64,000 nt of DNA from Pedobacter psychrodurus (GTDB lineage: Bacteria; Bacteroidota; Bacteroidia; Sphingobacteriales; Sphingobacteriaceae): assembly GCF_004331735.1 (NCBI RefSeq), contig NZ_SJSO01000002.1, positions 357,816-421,815 of the forward strand. Direction: 5' to 3'. The position numbers and the translations under genes were made by a program. Shown here one piece after another: positions 16,561 to 24,956 of the stretch. The notes beneath the pieces are model-generated. The model saw only the letters and a list, made by a program, of their open reading frames with translations. It had not been told where the DNA came from and searched no databases. The stretch's first letter is position 1. Every line of letters starts with the position of its first letter.

Positions 16561-18245
16561 TGAAGCTGAAAAATAAATGGGTAAATTCTATCATCGTTAT
16601 TGCCGCATTAATTATTTTAAATTTTGTAGGTCAGCATGTTTTTTATCGTTTTGATTTTACTGCTGATAAACGCTTTACTTTAAGTGATAAAACGAAATCT
16701 TTATTGGAGCAAAATGAAAAACCGGTAATCATTACTGTGTTTTTAGCGGGAGAGTTACCACCTGCTTTTAAACGGCTGCAGGCTGCGGTCTCGGATATTT
16801 TATCTGATTATCAGGCTTATGCTAAAACCGAGGTCAAGGTGGTTTTTGTTGACCCTTTAGCAGGGCTTAATCAGGCCGATCAAGATACAGTGATCAATAA
16901 TTTGTACGAAAGAGGAATAGAAGCGACCAATTTAAGTGTTAAAACTGAAAGTGGATTAACGCAGAAACTTGTATTTCCGATGGCCATGATGGAAAGTGAA
17001 GGAAAGGAATTTCCCATTAAACTCTTTCAAAATTTAGATACCCGCGGAAATTACGAAGACAATATAAACCGCTCTATTGAAAATCTGGAATATATTTTTA
17101 CTTCTAGTTTAAAGAAAGTACTTTCGGGTGATAACCCTCGGATTGGCTTCTCAGAATCAAATGGCGAACTTTCCGATTTGCAACTGGCTGATGCTATTCA
17201 CTCTCTATCTAGCAGTTATTTGGTTGGCCGTATTGATTTAAATAGTATTGATAAAGCAGGGCTTGATAAGTTGAAAATGTTGATTATCGCCAAGCCTAAG
17301 AAACCTTTTACAGAAACCGAGAAATACAAAATCAATTATTTTGTAATGAACGGTGGGAGGGTCCTTTGGAGTATTGATCAGGTAAATGCCGAATTGGATA
17401 GTTTGCGAGGAAAAAGTGGTCAAATGGCCGTTAACAGTAATTTAAACCTGGATGATATGCTCTTTATGTATGGAGCTAGGGTTAATTATGATATTATTGC
17501 CGATCCGGCAAACAGTGCCGAGATTCCGGTTTCTACAGGTGTTGTAGGCGGGCAAAACCAAATGCAATTGGTGCCTTGGATTTATTACCCGATTTTATTA
17601 CCCGATACAGCTGAAAGTGTGGTGAAAAAGTTGGATGGTGTAAAATCTGAATTTCCAAGTACAGTAGATACTATTGGCGTTAAAGGCGTACAGAAATCGT
17701 ATATTTTAGCTACATCTCCTTACAATAAAGTATATAATGTGCCGAAATTGTTTAGCTTGCAAATGGTAAGCGAACAATTAGATCCGCGGTCTTTCCAAAG
17801 TAAACCACAGCAGGTTGGTTTAATGTTAGAAGGTAATTTTCCATCGGTTTTTGCTGGGAGACCTTTACCGGCTACCATTACACAGCCTTATACCCTGGAA
17901 AGTACAAGCAAACCGGCTAAAATGATCGTGATAGGAGATGGCGATATTTTTAAAAACCAGGTATCGGAGCAAAATGGAACTCCCTTTCCCTTAGGTTTCG
18001 ATCGTTATTCGCAGCGTACTTTTGGCAATAAGGCTTTATTGCTCAATATTGTTGATTATTTTACAGATAACGACAACTTAATTGCGCTACGAAATAAAGA
18101 AGTAAAAATTAGATTGTTGGATAAAGCCAAAATTAAGCTCGAAAAATCGAAATGGCAATTTATAAATGTGGTGGCACCCTTGCTATTGTTAATATTCTTT
18201 GCGATTTTTCAACATTATCACCGCAAATACAAGTACGCTAAATAA
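16560..18245 (+). CDS. gldG: Gliding motility-associated ABC transporter substrate-binding protein GldG
   Basis: 561 residues: an N-terminal membrane helix (10-27), a large extracytoplasmic ABC_transp_aux-type region beginning RFDFTADKRFTLSDKTK, and a C-terminal membrane helix (FINVVAPLLLLIFFAIFQHY). This topology and the overlap with gldF are characteristic of GldG. It is thought to be the auxiliary membrane subunit of the GldAFG transporter. Confidence 0.93.
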   Translation: MKLKNKWVNSIIVIAALIILNFVGQHVFYRFDFTADKRFTLSDKTKSLLEQNEKPVIITVFLAGELPPAFKRLQAAVSDILSDYQAYAKTEVKVVFVDPLAGLNQADQDTVINNLYERGIEATNLSVKTESGLTQKLVFPMAMMESEGKEFPIKLFQNLDTRGNYEDNINRSIENLEYIFTSSLKKVLSGDNPRIGFSESNGELSDLQLADAIHSLSSSYLVGRIDLNSIDKAGLDKLKMLIIAKPKKPFTETEKYKINYFVMNGGRVLWSIDQVNAELDSLRGKSGQMAVNSNLNLDDMLFMYGARVNYDIIADPANSAEIPVSTGVVGGQNQMQLVPWIYYPILLPDTAESVVKKLDGVKSEFPSTVDTIGVKGVQKSYILATSPYNKVYNVPKLFSLQMVSEQLDPRSFQSKPQQVGLMLEGNFPSVFAGRPLPATITQPYTLESTSKPAKMIVIGDGDIFKNQVSEQNGTPFPLGFDRYSQRTFGNKALLLNIVDYFTDNDNLIALRNKEVKIRLLDKAKIKLEKSKWQFINVVAPLLLLIFFAIFQHYHRKYKYAK

Positions 18246-18251
18246 TTTTTA

Positions 18252-18259
18252 TATTTTTG
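18252..18259 (+). promoter_or_regulatory. -7 element TATTTTTG (dnaN)
   Basis: Perfect TAnnTTTG match between gldG and dnaN, 19 bases before the dnaN ATG, so dnaN may have its own promoter. Confidence 0.45.
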
Positions 18260-18278
18260 AAGAAGACTAAATAATATC

Positions 18279-19403
18279 ATGAGATTTATTGTATCCACAT
18301 CAACTCTATTAAAACACTTACAAACCGTAAATGGTGCATCAAGCAGCAGTACGGTTTTGCCTATATTAGAAAATTTTCTTTTCGAAATTAAAGATGGAAA
18401 CTTAACTATCTCTGCTACCGATCTGCAAACCAGCATGACAACTGCTTTAGCTGTAGAATCCAAGGAAGAAGGTAAAGTGGCTGTTCCATCTAAAATTTTA
18501 TTAGATACGCTTAAAACATTGCCAGATCAACCCATCGCATTTAATATCGATGATAGTACTTTTGCGATCGAGATCAGTGCTGGAGATGGTAAATATAAAT
18601 TGAGTGGTGAAAATGGGGATGATTTTCCAAAGATTCCCGTAGTAGAAAACGCTTCTTCTGTAAACTTACCTGCATCAGTTTTAACTGAAGCCATTACAAA
18701 GACTATTTTTGCAGTAAGTAATGATGAGTTGCGCCCAGCTATGACAGGTGTATTCTGTCAGTTATCTCCTCAGCACATTACCTTTGTAGCTACCGATGCA
18801 CATAAATTGGTGAGGTATCGCCGTATGGATAGCAAAGCGGATAAAGCAACATCATTTATTCTTCCTAAAAAAGCGTTAACACTTTTAAAAGCTGCTTTAC
18901 CTTCAACTGATATTAATGTATCAGTAGATTATAATGCAACAAGTGCTTTCTTTAAGTTTGAAAATATCAATTTAGTGTGTCGTTTAATAGACGAGCGCTA
19001 TCCAGATTATGAGGCAGTAATTCCAACCAATAACCCTAATAAACTAATTATAGACAGAAGCTTGTTTTTAAACACACTTCGTAGGGTTGTAATTTTTGCG
19101 AATAAAACAACACACCAGGTAAGATTGAAAATTAGTGGAAGCGAATTAAATATCTCTTCAGAGGATTTGGATTTTGCTAACGAAGCACATGAGCGTTTAA
19201 GCTGCCAATATGATGGCGAAGACCTCGAAATAGGCTTTAACGCACGCTTTTTAATTGAAATGTTGAGTAATTTAAGTGGTGATGAAGTTACGCTAGAACT
19301 TTCAACACCAAATAGAGCTGGACTTTTAATTCCCCAGACCAATGATGAAAATGAAGATGTTTTAATGTTGGTGATGCCTGTTATGCTAAATAATAGTTAT
19401 TAG
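18279..19403 (+). CDS. dnaN: DNA polymerase III subunit beta (sliding clamp)
   Basis: 374 residues with the three-domain clamp layout. It starts MRFIVSTSTLLKHLQTVNG and has central TGVFCQLSPQHITFVATDAHKLV, late VICRLID..YPDYEAVIP-type features (VCRLIDERYPDYEAVIP), and the C-terminal VMPVMLNN corresponding to the MPMRL end. It forms the ring that tethers the replicative polymerase. There is no dnaA or recF next to it; it follows gldG and has its own terminator. Confidence 0.97.
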   Translation: MRFIVSTSTLLKHLQTVNGASSSSTVLPILENFLFEIKDGNLTISATDLQTSMTTALAVESKEEGKVAVPSKILLDTLKTLPDQPIAFNIDDSTFAIEISAGDGKYKLSGENGDDFPKIPVVENASSVNLPASVLTEAITKTIFAVSNDELRPAMTGVFCQLSPQHITFVATDAHKLVRYRRMDSKADKATSFILPKKALTLLKAALPSTDINVSVDYNATSAFFKFENINLVCRLIDERYPDYEAVIPTNNPNKLIIDRSLFLNTLRRVVIFANKTTHQVRLKISGSELNISSEDLDFANEAHERLSCQYDGEDLEIGFNARFLIEMLSNLSGDEVTLELSTPNRAGLLIPQTNDENEDVLMLVMPVMLNNSY

Positions 19404-19432
19404 AAAAAAACTAATTTATTAGTTTTAATAAG

Positions 19433-19463
19433 AAAATGGCTTGGTTTTTGACCGAGCCATTTT
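19433..19463 (+). terminator. Rho-independent terminator after dnaN
   Basis: AAAATGGCTTGG (19433-19444) pairs with CCGAGCCATTTT (19452-19463), one G-U pair, followed by TGTTTTT. Confidence 0.8.
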
Positions 19464-19488
19464 TGTTTTTAATAAACTAACACAAGCA

Positions 19489-20166
19489 ATGAAAATCTAT
19501 AACAATCTCTCTAAATCACTGATTTTGCTCACCGGCTTATATAGTATAGGCCTATCATCTTGTAAAAAGAATAATCCAGATGAAGTAGTTAAAGGCCAGG
19601 CCAAGGTAAAAATGGTCAATGCATCGCAGGCCAATGTGAATCAGGATGTTTATTTAGATAATGAGAAACTAACCACTGTAGCTTTAGCTTTTGGCGAAAC
19701 CAGTGATTATGTAAAAATACCATCTGGTAATAGAAGCGTTTCGTATTCCGGAACAAATAATATAACTACTGATACCTCTTTAAACTTCACACCATCTATT
19801 ACGTACACTACTTTTTTGGTTACCAATAAAAAGGGCGAGATGGAAATAGTGAGTTATGAAGATAACTTAAGTAATATTGAGACTGATAAAGCAAAAATAA
19901 AACTGATTAACCTGACACCTAGCTTTGCCACAGGCATAAACGTTATGGTGCAAGGGGGCACACAATTTGTTAACGGATTGGCTTTTAAGGAAGCGTCTGG
20001 CTATTTTACGGTAGATACGGGATTCAATTTAAGATATAATGTAGTGGGTTCTGGTAGTGTTAAAACCATCCAAAGTACAGCTTTAGAAGGGGGGAAGATA
20101 TACACCATTTGGTTTAGTGGTATTACGGCTGCAACATTAGAAGCGCATATCATTACCGATAATTAA
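19489..20166 (+). CDS. DUF4397 domain-containing lipoprotein
   Basis: 225 residues from the ATG at 19489 (an upstream in-frame start at 19441 lies inside the dnaN terminator). A lipobox LSSC places it as an SPII lipoprotein. The mature part shows the DUF4397 pattern: AKVKMVNASQANVNQDVYLDN, DYVKIPSGNRSV, then a second half beginning AKIKLINLTPSF. The function is unknown; these are surface or periplasmic beta-rich proteins. It is followed by a paralogue. Confidence 0.82.
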   Translation: MKIYNNLSKSLILLTGLYSIGLSSCKKNNPDEVVKGQAKVKMVNASQANVNQDVYLDNEKLTTVALAFGETSDYVKIPSGNRSVSYSGTNNITTDTSLNFTPSITYTTFLVTNKKGEMEIVSYEDNLSNIETDKAKIKLINLTPSFATGINVMVQGGTQFVNGLAFKEASGYFTVDTGFNLRYNVVGSGSVKTIQSTALEGGKIYTIWFSGITAATLEAHIITDN

Positions 20167-20225
20167 TTTCAAAGTTTAATATGCTTTCTGCTATCTTTAC
20201 GTTTTATTAGCATCAGCGATTAATT

Positions 20226-20927
20226 ATGAAAAACAGCGTATTGTTTCCTAAAATATTTCTTCTTCTTACACTTGCCGTTTTAATCAGCTCTTGCATCAAA
20301 AACGATAATTTAATTGAAGGTGATGCTAAAGTGAGATTTTTTCAAGCCGCTTCAACTGATACAACCCAAACTTTCTATTTAAATGGGATACAAATAGGAA
20401 CACCAGTTGCTCACGGTACCAATACAAGTTATGTGGTCGTTGCAGGCGATGCTGCTTACAATATAATTTCGCGTAATATAAATACTGGTGTTGATGTAGC
20501 TTCATTAGCAGATCAAACATTTAAAATTGGACAGAATTATTCGATTTTTTATTATAAAGAAAAAACTGGCGATCCGGCAAAATTGAAAGTTTATACTGAT
20601 GATGTAAAACCAGATCTTGATTCAGCTAAGCTAACTTTTTTAAACCTTGGTTACACGCTAAGCTCAAGTGTTGTAATTACGGATAGCACTAATACAGCCA
20701 AACCTGTCGAATCTACAATTGCATATGGAGCTAGTAAAACTTTAAAGGTTAAGGTTAATAAAAACATGAAATTTGCGTTTAAATTAACAAACCCTACTGC
20801 GACAAACCCACCGCCTGTGGTACCACGCTTAGATTCGCTTAATATTAATAATGGTAGAGTTTATATCATATTACTCGATGGTGATAAAAAGGGAGAACTT
20901 AAAAATCGAATCATTTCTGCCAACTAA
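20226..20927 (+). CDS. DUF4397 domain-containing lipoprotein (paralogue)
   Basis: 233 residues with lipobox ISSC near residue 23. Two DUF4397-like halves: AKVRFFQAASTDTTQTFYLNG and AKLTFLNLGYTLSSSV. It is related in layout to the preceding gene, indicating a tandem duplication. The final segment includes a Pro/Thr-rich loop (NPTATNPPPVVPRLD). The function is unknown. Confidence 0.8.
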   Translation: MKNSVLFPKIFLLLTLAVLISSCIKNDNLIEGDAKVRFFQAASTDTTQTFYLNGIQIGTPVAHGTNTSYVVVAGDAAYNIISRNINTGVDVASLADQTFKIGQNYSIFYYKEKTGDPAKLKVYTDDVKPDLDSAKLTFLNLGYTLSSSVVITDSTNTAKPVESTIAYGASKTLKVKVNKNMKFAFKLTNPTATNPPPVVPRLDSLNINNGRVYIILLDGDKKGELKNRIISAN

Positions 20928-20968
20928 TTTTATTGCAATATACTAGCATTTAATCCCTTTGATATTCA

Positions 20969-20976
20969 TACTTTTG
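20969..20976 (+). promoter_or_regulatory. -7 element TACTTTTG (DedA gene)
   Basis: Perfect TAnnTTTG match 15 bases before the DedA ATG. Confidence 0.5.
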
Positions 20977-20991
20977 CCCAAAATTAGATAA

Positions 20992-21678
20992 ATGGAATTA
21001 CTACAGCAGCTCATAGATTTTATTCTTCATATAGATGTACATTTAGCTGAAATTGTTAACGAATACCGTACCTGGACTTACCTCATTTTATTCCTGATCA
21101 TTTTTGCCGAAACTGGTTTTGTGGTTACACCTTTCCTTCCTGGCGACTCATTACTTTTTGCAATGGGGGCTTTAATTGCAGGTGAACACGAAACTGGTTT
21201 AAATATCTGGGTTATGCTCGTTATATTAATTGTAGCGGCAATTTTAGGAAATACAGTTAACTATAAACTCGGGAGTTTTTTAGGTGCAGGCGTATTTAAA
21301 GAAAAGAACAAAATTTTGAAGCTTAAATATTATCATCAATCTCACGAATTTTTCGAGAAACACGGTGGTAAGGCCATTATGCTAAGCAGATTTCTTCCAA
21401 TTTTCAGAACCATTGCACCATTTGTAGCTGGAATAGCCAAAATGCCTTTCGGTCGTTTTACCTATTATAACGTTGTTGGTGGAGTAGCCTGGATATTTGC
21501 CTTATTGTTAGGTGGCTATCTATTAGGACAAATTCCGATAATTAAAAATAATTTCGAACTGGTTATTATTTTTATTGCTGTGGTAACTTTTGTTCCTGCC
21601 GTCTGGGCAGCCGTCAGAAGTCGTTTTCAGCCTAAAAAGATTGAGGCAATTATTGAAGGAGAGGATACAAAGGCGTAA
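20992..21678 (+). CDS. DedA family membrane protein
   Basis: 228 residues with the VTT/SNARE-associated domain: FAETGFVVTPFLPGDSLLFA, the glycine-rich GNTVNYKLGSFLG, and the re-entrant motif FLPIFRTIAPFVAGIAKM with its conserved Arg. DedA proteins sit in the inner membrane, and several are lipid carriers (for example undecaprenyl phosphate flippases). Which lipid it handles is not visible. It converges directly on the next gene with no spacer. Confidence 0.93.
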   Translation: MELLQQLIDFILHIDVHLAEIVNEYRTWTYLILFLIIFAETGFVVTPFLPGDSLLFAMGALIAGEHETGLNIWVMLVILIVAAILGNTVNYKLGSFLGAGVFKEKNKILKLKYYHQSHEFFEKHGGKAIMLSRFLPIFRTIAPFVAGIAKMPFGRFTYYNVVGGVAWIFALLLGGYLLGQIPIIKNNFELVIIFIAVVTFVPAVWAAVRSRFQPKKIEAIIEGEDTKA

Positions 21679-22635
21679 TTATAGTTCCCTGCCAATTAGG
21701 GAACCATTTTGATAATTCTTTTCTACCTTATTACTTTCTTTTTGCTCATCAGGTAATAACGCTGTTTTAACCAGGTTTTTAAGCACCGGCTGGCCTGCAT
21801 CAACCCAGGCAGAATACCAGAATGAGCCCGTTTTCAATATGGCAGCACGCATTTGCTTTTCTACCATGTTATTCATTTTAATATGGTAGGCTTTTGAATA
21901 GGCCGTAGAGTATTGTTTAAGCACAGTATTATTCCTTTCAGAAAAGCTGTACTTTTTGTCGGAAGGAAATGATGCGCTCAGTTCAGCTTCGAAAGTTAAT
22001 ACGGTATCAACCAAACTGTGCGTGTGTTTGAGTATTTTCCAGATTTCTTGCAATGGGTTCTCAATATAATCCGCTTTGCCAACAACAAAATTATAATTGG
22101 TCGAAAATAATTCGGGTAAACGGCTTTCCCAAAAGGCATGTATACCTACCTGATTGGTGAGTTGGCCATTATGGTTGGCGGTAGTGTGTAATGGAACATG
22201 TGCATCGCCAATGTAATGACCTAAATCTGCAGAATATTTTAAAACCTTTACCGAATCACGCATTTTAAAGGCTTTAACTAAACCATAATAGCTACGCTGT
22301 ATTTGCCAGGGAATAATACCATCAGTGTTCAGTTTTTTCAGGCCGTATTTAGCCAAGGCATCATCCCATTTTTTAGGAATACTATCAATACTTTTCTCGT
22401 AATTTTCCACATCGAGGTAATGCCTAGGCGCCTCTAGAGTATCGGCATACCTCCGTTTATCGGGATCAACGGCATGTTCGGTAATGTATTTGATATTCTT
22501 TTTATAGAAACCAATCATATCAGATGGCAAAGTGAAAACGGCAAGGTTGTTTATCCTTTGATGTGCAAAGAAACCCCAAGAGGTACAAAGAAATATAGGG
22601 ATGATTAACGCGGTTAAAATCGTTAATCTTTTCAT
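21679..22635 (-). CDS. Zinc-dependent phospholipase C / S1-P1 nuclease-like protein, secreted
   Basis: 318 residues with a signal peptide ending near CTSWG, so that the mature protein would start at or near the Trp typical of S1/P1 and bacterial PLC enzymes. Putative zinc ligands are in WGFFAHQRIN, HYLD, LGHYIGDAHVPLH and GIHAFWESRLPE. Family members cleave phospholipids or single-stranded nucleic acids; which applies here cannot be decided. It is transcribed toward dedA. Confidence 0.85.
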   Translation of the reverse strand: MKRLTILTALIIPIFLCTSWGFFAHQRINNLAVFTLPSDMIGFYKKNIKYITEHAVDPDKRRYADTLEAPRHYLDVENYEKSIDSIPKKWDDALAKYGLKKLNTDGIIPWQIQRSYYGLVKAFKMRDSVKVLKYSADLGHYIGDAHVPLHTTANHNGQLTNQVGIHAFWESRLPELFSTNYNFVVGKADYIENPLQEIWKILKHTHSLVDTVLTFEAELSASFPSDKKYSFSERNNTVLKQYSTAYSKAYHIKMNNMVEKQMRAAILKTGSFWYSAWVDAGQPVLKNLVKTALLPDEQKESNKVEKNYQNGSLIGREL

Positions 22636-22688
22636 ATAACCGAATATAGTAAATTTTCTTTATACCGCCAGGGGTTTATAGGATGTAA

Positions 22689-23114
22689 TTAAGCGTCTTC
22701 GAGCTTTTTCTTGTCGATTTTTTTCATTTGCATAACCACATCCATTACTCTTTTTGCTTTTTCAGGCTCTGCCATAAGTTCACCAATGTTTGATGGAACA
22801 ATTTGCCACGAAAGTCCGAATTTATCCTTTAACCATCCGCAAACGCTTTCTGTGCCACCATCATTTGTGAAAGTATCCCAATAATAGTCTATTTCGTCCT
22901 GACTATCGCAGTTTACCATAAGAGAAATAGCCTCATCGAACTTAAATTGCGGACCGCCATTAAGGCCCATAAATTTATTTCCATTTAGTTCGAAAGTAAC
23001 TACCATGGGAGTAACCTGCGTAATTTTAGAATCTTTAAAAACTGTACAATAGTATTTTGCTGCTGCTTCAGCTTGTCCGTCAAACCAAAGGCATGTTACA
23101 AGTGGTTTTGCCAT
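22689..23114 (-). CDS. VOC superfamily protein (PhnB-like)
   Basis: 141 residues from the ATG at 23114; an upstream GTG at 23138 is less likely because family members start MAKPLVTCLWFD. The vicinal-oxygen-chelate fold shows TCLWFDGQAEAAAKYY, FMGLNGGPQFKFDEAISLMV, the DEIDYYWDTF helix and GWLKDKFGLSWQIVP. It resembles the 3-demethylubiquinone methyltransferase-like PhnB group, whose biochemical role is mostly unknown. Confidence 0.88.
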   Translation of the reverse strand: MAKPLVTCLWFDGQAEAAAKYYCTVFKDSKITQVTPMVVTFELNGNKFMGLNGGPQFKFDEAISLMVNCDSQDEIDYYWDTFTNDGGTESVCGWLKDKFGLSWQIVPSNIGELMAEPEKAKRVMDVVMQMKKIDKKKLEDA

Positions 23115-23230
23115 TTTATATGAGTTTTTTGTTACCACAAGTTAGGCAAGATTTTTATGCTGTGTAAGGTTTAAAAGTGACGATTTAAGGGGGTGATTTA
23201 GACAATAATTTGCAGTTTACATGCCTGATA

Positions 23231-23683
23231 TTAAGCCCCGAATTGTGCTAAATGGTGATCCAAGTGTTTATAAAACATGTTGTTCCACTCTGTTTTTACT
23301 AATGGACCAAATGAATGCGATTTTTTGCCGTCGAAATGGGTTTCACCAAGCTGCTGAGTTTGAGTGATGTAATTAATTAAACGGATTTTTTCTTTTTCGA
23401 AATCTCTTTCACCTTTAATAATAAACTGTGGTGCCGTCTGATTATTTTTAGGGTAAGGTTTCTCGTTCACCACTTTGCTTTTGACTAATTTTTTCAGGAT
23501 AAACTTCATTATTGGACCTGGCTTTGGATGGATGTCATCGTAAACCATTTCGTAAGTTACATTGCAATGTGCCAACATCTGAGCAACGTTCATTTTACCC
23601 CAAAGTTGAGTTGTAGTAGGGGTAAGCTTGTTAATTCTTTCAATAATTTCGCTAGTTACCGCGGGTTGGAAAATGTTCTTCAT
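23231..23683 (-). CDS. DUF1569 (DinB-like) protein
   Basis: 150 residues. The pattern QLWGKMNVAQMLAHCNVTYEMV with its central His, and the C-terminal HKSFGPLVKTEWNNMFYKHLDHHLAQFG-like end, match the DUF1569 group of DinB-fold four-helix proteins. Metal binding through the His residues is likely; the substrate is unknown. It is cytoplasmic. Confidence 0.82.
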   Translation of the reverse strand: MKNIFQPAVTSEIIERINKLTPTTTQLWGKMNVAQMLAHCNVTYEMVYDDIHPKPGPIMKFILKKLVKSKVVNEKPYPKNNQTAPQFIIKGERDFEKEKIRLINYITQTQQLGETHFDGKKSHSFGPLVKTEWNNMFYKHLDHHLAQFGA

Positions 23684-23723
23684 GGTTTGTTTATAACTTT
23701 TTTAGCTAATAATTTAAGTAATC

Positions 23724-24956
23724 TTAATTCCTCAACATTTTAAATGAAAACCAGCCCAGTAGTGCAATAATCACTGCCATTAATACCCAAAGCCATGCTT
23801 TGTTTTCAAATAATGGTTTTTCTGTTTTAATGGAGTAGGCAGGGTTTTGCTGTTCTGCTCCAATGTTAACGCTGGTTAAATTAGTTGGAATTTTACTTTC
23901 AAATTTTTCTATTTCATAAACCGGACCAGTAGCCTTTTCATTGCCATAATATAAAGCATATTCGTCTTTTTGATCATCAAACCGGGCTATAATTTCATAA
24001 ATATTTCCTTTTAACTGTAAGCCGTTTAAACGTAATGGCTTATTATCATTGTTTTGAATAATAATTTTTAATCTGGAAGCAATGGTATTTACAAAATTGA
24101 ATGTTGGTTCTTCCAAAGAACTTATTGTGCCTTCATAAAGATTTGCATAATTGTACTGTATGCCTTTATCGGTTTTAAAACTGTCTGTTGCATATTCAAT
24201 TTTGATGGAACGGTAGAAATCGAAATCGCTTTGTGCATTCAACTTTAAATTGGACAGGGGAAAGGGATTAGCTAAGGTTACATCAATAATTGTTTCTTTT
24301 TTAGATACATCGTTTTTAAGGTTGAAAGATTGATACTTAACCTCCTGATAGGTTCCCTTTATGGTATCAGTTTTCGAAATTTTTGCTTCCAATAGTTCGG
24401 GCTGTACTGGGCTTTTTACTGCAATTCTAAAATATTGATATTTCGAATCTGTAAAATTCAATTTGGTAAACTGGTAATCCGTATCGTTATTCTTGATGGA
24501 AAGAATTCTGTAGTCAGTTAAGATCGAAAACCATTCTTTGTTGTCATTACTGCCTTCGAGGGCAACTTTCCAATCGAAGTTTTCTTGTTTAAAAGCCAGC
24601 TTAATCTGATTAATTAAGTTTATTCCTGGCGATTGAAAAGTATAATAATAACCATTTGTATTGGTGCTTTGGTTAATCGGTTTAAATGTAATATCATTTG
24701 TAGTTACCTTATCAGCACGCTGTTTTAATAAGTAAGGAACTTCTACGGTATCTTTTCCATTAATGCCAAAAATCCTTAAATCTTCGAAACCTGCATTTGC
24801 TTTTTTATATAAATCATCTGGCAGCGCCATTTTATGCCAAACCGTATTAATGCCGGTTATACTCCGCTTAAATTTGTAGGTATTGGTTTGTGCATTTGTG
24901 ATGCTGGCACAAAATAGAAGTAGAGTAAATAGTTTAATTTTCAGCTTTAACATCAT
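23724..24956 (-). CDS. DUF3999 family protein
   Basis: 410 residues: signal peptide (LFTLLLFCASITNAQ), a long beta-rich periplasmic region that includes a discoidin-like stretch (VALEGSNDNKEWFSI), and a C-terminal membrane helix (WLWVLMAVIIALLGWFSF region). DUF3999 genes are regularly found beside DUF2339 genes, as here, where the reading frames overlap by 23 bases. The two proteins probably work together in the envelope; the function is unknown. Confidence 0.8.
   Translation of the reverse strand: MMLKLKIKLFTLLLFCASITNAQTNTYKFKRSITGINTVWHKMALPDDLYKKANAGFEDLRIFGINGKDTVEVPYLLKQRADKVTTNDITFKPINQSTNTNGYYYTFQSPGINLINQIKLAFKQENFDWKVALEGSNDNKEWFSILTDYRILSIKNNDTDYQFTKLNFTDSKYQYFRIAVKSPVQPELLEAKISKTDTIKGTYQEVKYQSFNLKNDVSKKETIIDVTLANPFPLSNLKLNAQSDFDFYRSIKIEYATDSFKTDKGIQYNYANLYEGTISSLEEPTFNFVNTIASRLKIIIQNNDNKPLRLNGLQLKGNIYEIIARFDDQKDEYALYYGNEKATGPVYEIEKFESKIPTNLTSVNIGAEQQNPAYSIKTEKPLFENKAWLWVLMAVIIALLGWFSFKMLRN

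Noticed and set aside
18279..19403. dnaN as a marker of the replication origin
   Set aside because: No dnaA, recF or DnaA-box cluster was noticed nearby; dnaN here follows gldG.
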